Below, piece by piece: positions 59,310 to 64,000 of a DNA stretch of 64,000 nt (positions are counted from its first letter, which is position 1; each line of letters begins with the position of its first letter). Source of the DNA: Utricularia gibba (taxonomy: Eukaryota > Streptophyta > Magnoliopsida > Lamiales > Lentibulariaceae); NCBI GenBank assembly GCA_002189035.1, contig NEEC01000018.1, forward strand, positions 310,001 through 374,000, written 5' to 3'. The translations under genes were made by a program, and so were the position numbers. The notes under the pieces are model-generated. The model worked only from the letters and a program-made list of their open reading frames with translations. It searched no databases and had not been told where the DNA came from.

Positions 59310-61890
59310 GTTATCGAGTTCAAAATAGTACCAAACCACAACACTTTGTTTTAAAATCCAAAATTAAACTTGAGATTCGGCACAGTTCAATCCAAATACA
59401 TGATTTTTTGGGATTAAGTTCATTAATTTTTAGAAAAATTAAAAGTATTTTGAAATTTACATAATTATTTTTATTTTTCATAATGTATTTATAACAGATT
59501 GAAGACAATTCAATCTATTATAAAAAGTATTCAATTTAAAATCATAAGTAAATTGTAAACCCAATTTTAAGCCAATTTTTAGGGAGGTTTGTTTAACGTA
59601 CTTTTTTCTAGTAAAATTAAAACTATTTCGAATAGATGGTATTCAGGAGGGTGAGAATGAGACACCCAAATGATCACATCAGGTCCATGATGGATTTTAG
59701 TGTGTTGTTCACAGGCTTCACCTGTCCTTATTTTCTCCAAGGAAACAGAGGCGATGAAGCAAAGCATGCACCGCGCACTCTCAGAGATGGGAGTCAAACA
59801 AAGAAAAAACAATGTCAGCGCTACCCGAATTCCAAGTTCGATGAGCGTCGGTAGTTATCAGAGAATGAAGGGCAAGCATTGCGTAGATTGCTGCTGCATA
59901 AATCTCGGTGTGATCGTCACATGGGAGATGGGGTCCAGCCGCGCACTGTTTTTGACAAAGCCGGCACTGTACCGACACCACTCACACACGATGTAATAAA
60001 CAGTGTTTGTGTTGAGTTACTTGCCTTGTCGGTTGGTTTTGTTTGGAGCAACTCAAGGATATCTCTGCTTGAATTCAAGTCCGTTAACGTGCCTCATTCG
60101 TCTTATGGAGTTGCTTTGCGTAATTGCAATCCCAGGAATCCCCAAATTGCTCTTTTTGTTCAACCTCGACCCGATTTCTAACGTGTTTTTACACATTTCA
60201 AGCTCCATTTGTCGTGTTATGTCATCACGTTTCTACATTTGTGTTGTTACATAAATCCAAAGCGGCTCTAAAATAAAATACGTTTCCTGTTGAGATTGAT
60301 GTTCAATAATATGTGAAACTGGAGATGCTAAGAAATCGGGTATACAAATCTGCATTAAGATAGCTAGCTGTGTATGCCGAAACACAAGAGAATTAAAAGA
60401 GTCTGCTGCGGATGGGGTTCTCCAAACACGATGGCCGATATCCTGGGCTGGTGCCACAGCAAAACAAATAACCGGAAACATGTTGCGTTGCGCGAAACCT
60501 GAGTTTAGTCAAAAATAAGTAAAAGTAAGTCAACATGTTGATGGACGATGCGTCAAATGCACTCACTCATTGTCTGTCTGTATGTCTGCATTTAAGAATG
60601 AGCCCTACCTTGTACCTGCATCCTGACCAAGTTCAAGAGATGGAGTTACCCATTTTATCCATATGCCGCCTTAACTGATTATCTTGGATAACAAAAAATG
60701 CAAATTTTCTTTCTGGGTTTTAAAAATGGGATAAGAAGAAGATTTGGAAGAAGTGGATAGCACAGCGCTTAGCTGGAGGATTTGTAGCAAAAGGATAAGA
60801 GCAGCGAACTCGTGGCCCAATCATATCAAAAGAATTGGAGATGAGATGTAGGTTTGAAGCAACTGGAGTCTTGATTAGTATAACTTGCACATCCTCCACA
60901 CAACCTCCCAAAACAAGTCGTCAATGTGGACGCAAATTCAGTGCATTCTTCATTCTTTCGTCGTATTTAACAACACATGAATCCCAGTGAAGTCACACTC
61001 ATTCCTAAACCGCGGTTCCCAAAATTTACACCTTGATGAATTCAGTTTTATAGAGGTGTTTGAATTGTGCTTTGAAATTGTATATAAATTTTTAAACAAA
61101 ACACGTTTATGAACAAGACCTGTAATAAGTTGAAAATTAAATTGCTAAAGTAAAATTTATTACAAAACACTCACTTCAAAAACCACATAGATATAGCACC
61201 CAATTTTATTTGGTCATCGGACAACATTCCAACATTTTATTATTCCATCCGTTAAAATAAGTGAGAAAGAAAATTCCACAACGCTACTTCATGTGGTGAC
61301 GAGTGAAAGTGAGTTGTGAAATCAGGTTGCACGGTTTTGGGTGTGCAAAATCCTTACTTTCCGCAACATGTCGTCGGGCAGCGGCGGGCGATTTGACTGA
61401 CGCCTGCTTCCGTGGTGCGTGTGACACACAGCTCACAACCGTGTGGGCTTGTTGATCAAATGCCATACCACGTGAAGCAAACTAAATTGCCATCCACAGC
61501 AGCAATACATCTAGCGGCGGATCACCTTAAAATTAGGGGGACCGACCGACTGACCGACCGACCGACCGACCGACCGACTATGTTATTCATACGAAATTAT
61601 GACCTATTCACATTTTATACAAACTCTGATCTCTTCTTGACTTCAACTTTTCAAAATCTTCAATGATGATGTTGTAATGGACCTTTTATGTGATGACATC
61701 TTCAATATGCACTAACAAGATTTTGGCAACATAATTTACTGTTCGCAATAATTAAAGCACATTAGATATAAGCTGTTGATACTAGAAATGCAACAAGTAA
61801 ATGTAATGGATAAATAACATACATTTCATTTAGCACTAAGTTGTGGCATAGTGTGATCGATGTTGTTATTTATATCATCTTATCATTGAC
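59310..61890. other. Intergenic region upstream of the expansin
   Basis: Includes the expansin promoter side (59137-60000), AT-rich DNA (59340-59600) and non-coding sequence beyond. Short open frames (for example 59636-59854, 59879-60181) have no recognisable product. A CCGA microsatellite is at 61541-61578. Confidence 0.45.
61541..61578. repeat. CCGA tetranucleotide microsatellite
   Basis: About nine units with one substitution (CTGA). Confidence 0.9.
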
Positions 61891-61899
61891 ATAAGTATC

Positions 61900-64000
61900 A
61901 TGAATGAAACGAATCAACTCATATATCAACCTACTTCTCTCTTATGCATTGAAATTCTTAGGATATTACTTTTCCACATATTGCATGACATAAAAAGCAC
62001 TAAAAACATTTTGAAGGACTTAAGATCAATAAAAGGTCCCATAAAGTTATCACTGAATCTATAAGCTATCTCATGCAAGTGTATATACAAAGAACAATGA
62101 AAAAAACTCTTGGATAATCAGATTTTCATTGATTGCATTGTTGCAACATTATTTCTCATTACTAATATGTTATCCACGTATAGTATGAGAAATATGGTTA
62201 TCAAGCCATTTAACTTCTTCTATACACAAGGTTCATCTTCATTTTGAGAGAAACCAAACTCTTTGATCATCTCACCAAATTTGATATTCCAACTTCTTGA
62301 ACCTTGCTTTTACCCATAAATGGATTTGTTTAGTTTACATACTTTACTAGGATCTTGTGTGAAATCTTCAAGTTGTGTCATGTACACTTCCTCAGCTAAA
62401 TTTCCATTTAGGAAAGCTGTTTTCACATTAATCAACCATATCTCATAATCAAAATGAGCAGCAATGGCAAGTAAAATTCGAATGGACTTTAGCATAGCAA
62501 CACATAAGAAGGTTTCGTCATAATCAATACCTTGTTTTTTACAATACCCTTTTGTCATAAGTCGTGCCTTATAGGTAGATATATTTCCATCCATGTCAGC
62601 TTTCCTTTTGAATACCCATTTGCATCCAATAGGATTTACTCCATCTGGAGCATTGACCAATGTTCTCATACATGGAATCCATTTCTGCGATCATGGCAAC
62701 AAGCCATTTATTTGACTCAACACTTCTGATTGCTTCGTCACAAGTCCAACGTTCCTCATCTAATATGAGATCACCCATGCCTTCAACATCAACAATAAAA
62801 CCATATCTTATTAAAGGGTCACATTGTCGGACTGATCTTATGATAGAAAATGTGCTTGGTGCATTTGGCAAGTGAGATTGCTCAGGTTGATTGCTTACTA
62901 GTACATTACCAGCTTTTGGGATACAATTTCGAGATGGTGAGCCTAGGTTAACTTTTGAGTCACCCATTGGTGCCTCTATAGGTGTTGTTGACTCTTCTGA
63001 ACCATCTCTTCAAGTTCAAAACGACTCCTACTTGCTTCTTTGAGGAGAAATTTTTTCTCTAGAAAGACAGCATTCCTTGAGATGAAAACCTTTCCCTCTT
63101 GAGGATGATACAAGTAGTATCCCTTAGTTTTTTTTGTGGATATCCCAAAAAGAAACATTTATCAAATTTGTTCTCCAACTTATCTGACTTCAACCTTTTT
63201 ATATAAGCAAGTCATTCCCAAGCTTTGAGGTAGGAGAAACTTGATTTTCTACCAGTCCAAATCTCATAAGGAGTGGTTTCAACCGATTTCGATGGGGACT
63301 TGTTCAAAACATGAGCCACTGTCTCATAAGCTTTGGTAGTTCTGCAAAACGCATTATGGATTGAACCATGTCAAGCAAAGTTCAATTTCTCCTTTCAAAA
63401 ACACCATTGTACTCAGGTGTATCAGGAGGAGTTCTTTCTGAGACAATATCATTGTCTTTCAAATGATTCTTGAGTTCATTACTCAAATATTCCCCACCAC
63501 GCTCAAGTTGGTTCTCGACCTCTATCCGAAACTCTTTGAACTTTTCAAAGGCTTCAAACTTGCATTTCATCAAGTAGATGCATCTATATCTTGAATGGTC
63601 ATTTGTAAAAGTGATGAAATACGAGAAAACTCCTCTAGGAGTGATATTCATTGGGCCACATACATCAAAATGTATTAAATCAATAAATTTTCAGTTCTTT
63701 ATCCTTTTCCCAGAAAAAGGTTGCTTTGTCATTTTGTTCAATAAACAGGATTCACATGTTTACTAAGATTCATAATCTTCTGAGTCCAAATATCCCAATC
63801 GATATAAATACTCAACACGCTTCTTGTTTATGTGGCCTAAACAACAATGCTAAAGGTATGAATTCAAGACATTGTCAATCCTTGGCATTTTTATACACAT
63901 GTGAATTTGTTCTTAATCATACTGATCCAAAACATATTTTTCGTTTACTATCATCCTAATACCATAATGCACATTCTCACGTCGTATGGAAAAACAATTG
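61900..64000 (-). pseudogene. Copia integrase and reverse transcriptase, cut by window edge
   Basis: Minus strand from the right edge: gag-pre-integrase remnants; integrase FSYFITFTNDHSRYRCIYLM (about 63630) with ERGGEYLSNELKNHL and TPEYNGVFERRN; a connecting segment (63158-62600); then RT with KWVFKRKADMDGNISTYKAR (about 62600), GIDYDETF, INVKTAFLNGNLAEEVYM and KLNKSIYG, a stop, then RSWNIKFGEMIKEFGFSQNE and a YVDN box (about 62170), where the expected second Asp of YVDD is Asn. Integrase closely resembles that at 42444-42700, so both belong to one family. Numerous stops. The element begins beyond 64000. Confidence 0.8.

Overview
This window looks like nuclear DNA of a flowering plant. It has three intact spliced genes with plant-type GT-AG introns: a MIXTA-like R2R3-MYB factor, a plasma-membrane proton ATPase with 21 coding exons, and an alpha-expansin. 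Between them lies AT-rich DNA packed with nested plant transposable elements (Copia, Gypsy/chromovirus-like, Athila-like, hAT, Mutator, PIF/Harbinger-like). Nothing identifies the species; the gene structures and moderate coding GC fit a non-grass angiosperm.

Layout. 0-2 kb: the MYB gene (+). 2-8 kb: gene-free, with a 30-bp tandem array, a very long fold-back (two arms of about 650 bp around a 20-bp loop) and a 930-bp PIF/Harbinger-like MITE next to it. 8-17 kb: a hAT transposase relic (hAT-1, +) hit by a Copia solo LTR and then by a second hAT element (hAT-2, transposase on -), which is itself split by an Athila-like Gypsy fragment (gag, primer site, two head-to-head LTR pieces). 19.7-23.1 kb: a Mutator-like element with 146-bp TIRs and a perfect 10-bp target duplication but a dead transposase. 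23.7-25.5 kb: a second, older Mutator relic (-). 26-31 kb: a solo LTR, a third hAT relic and LTR fragments. 31.9-42.3 kb: a Copia relic, then a degraded Gypsy element (+) split by a solo LTR in gag and by the 3' half of an Athila-like element in pol. 42.3-48.4 kb: a 5'-intact, 3'-truncated Copia element (-) abutting a truncated Copia (+). 52.3-59.3 kb: the proton ATPase (+) and the alpha-expansin (-), tail to tail. 61.9-64 kb: another Copia fragment (-) of the same family as the one at 42-46 kb, running off the window.

The three host genes fit a cell-surface/growth theme. The ATPase acidifies the wall and alpha-expansins loosen walls at acid pH, so the convergent pair are the two classical effectors of acid growth. 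MIXTA-like MYBs direct epidermal cell outgrowth and cuticle formation. Whether the adjacency is functional cannot be told from sequence. No RNA genes, CRISPR array or organellar/bacterial genes were found. I did not find a convincing new biological system; the most unusual structures are the long fold-back at 5.2-6.6 kb, the head-to-head LTR palindrome at 14.2-15.9 kb, and the stop-free 63-nt expansin intron.
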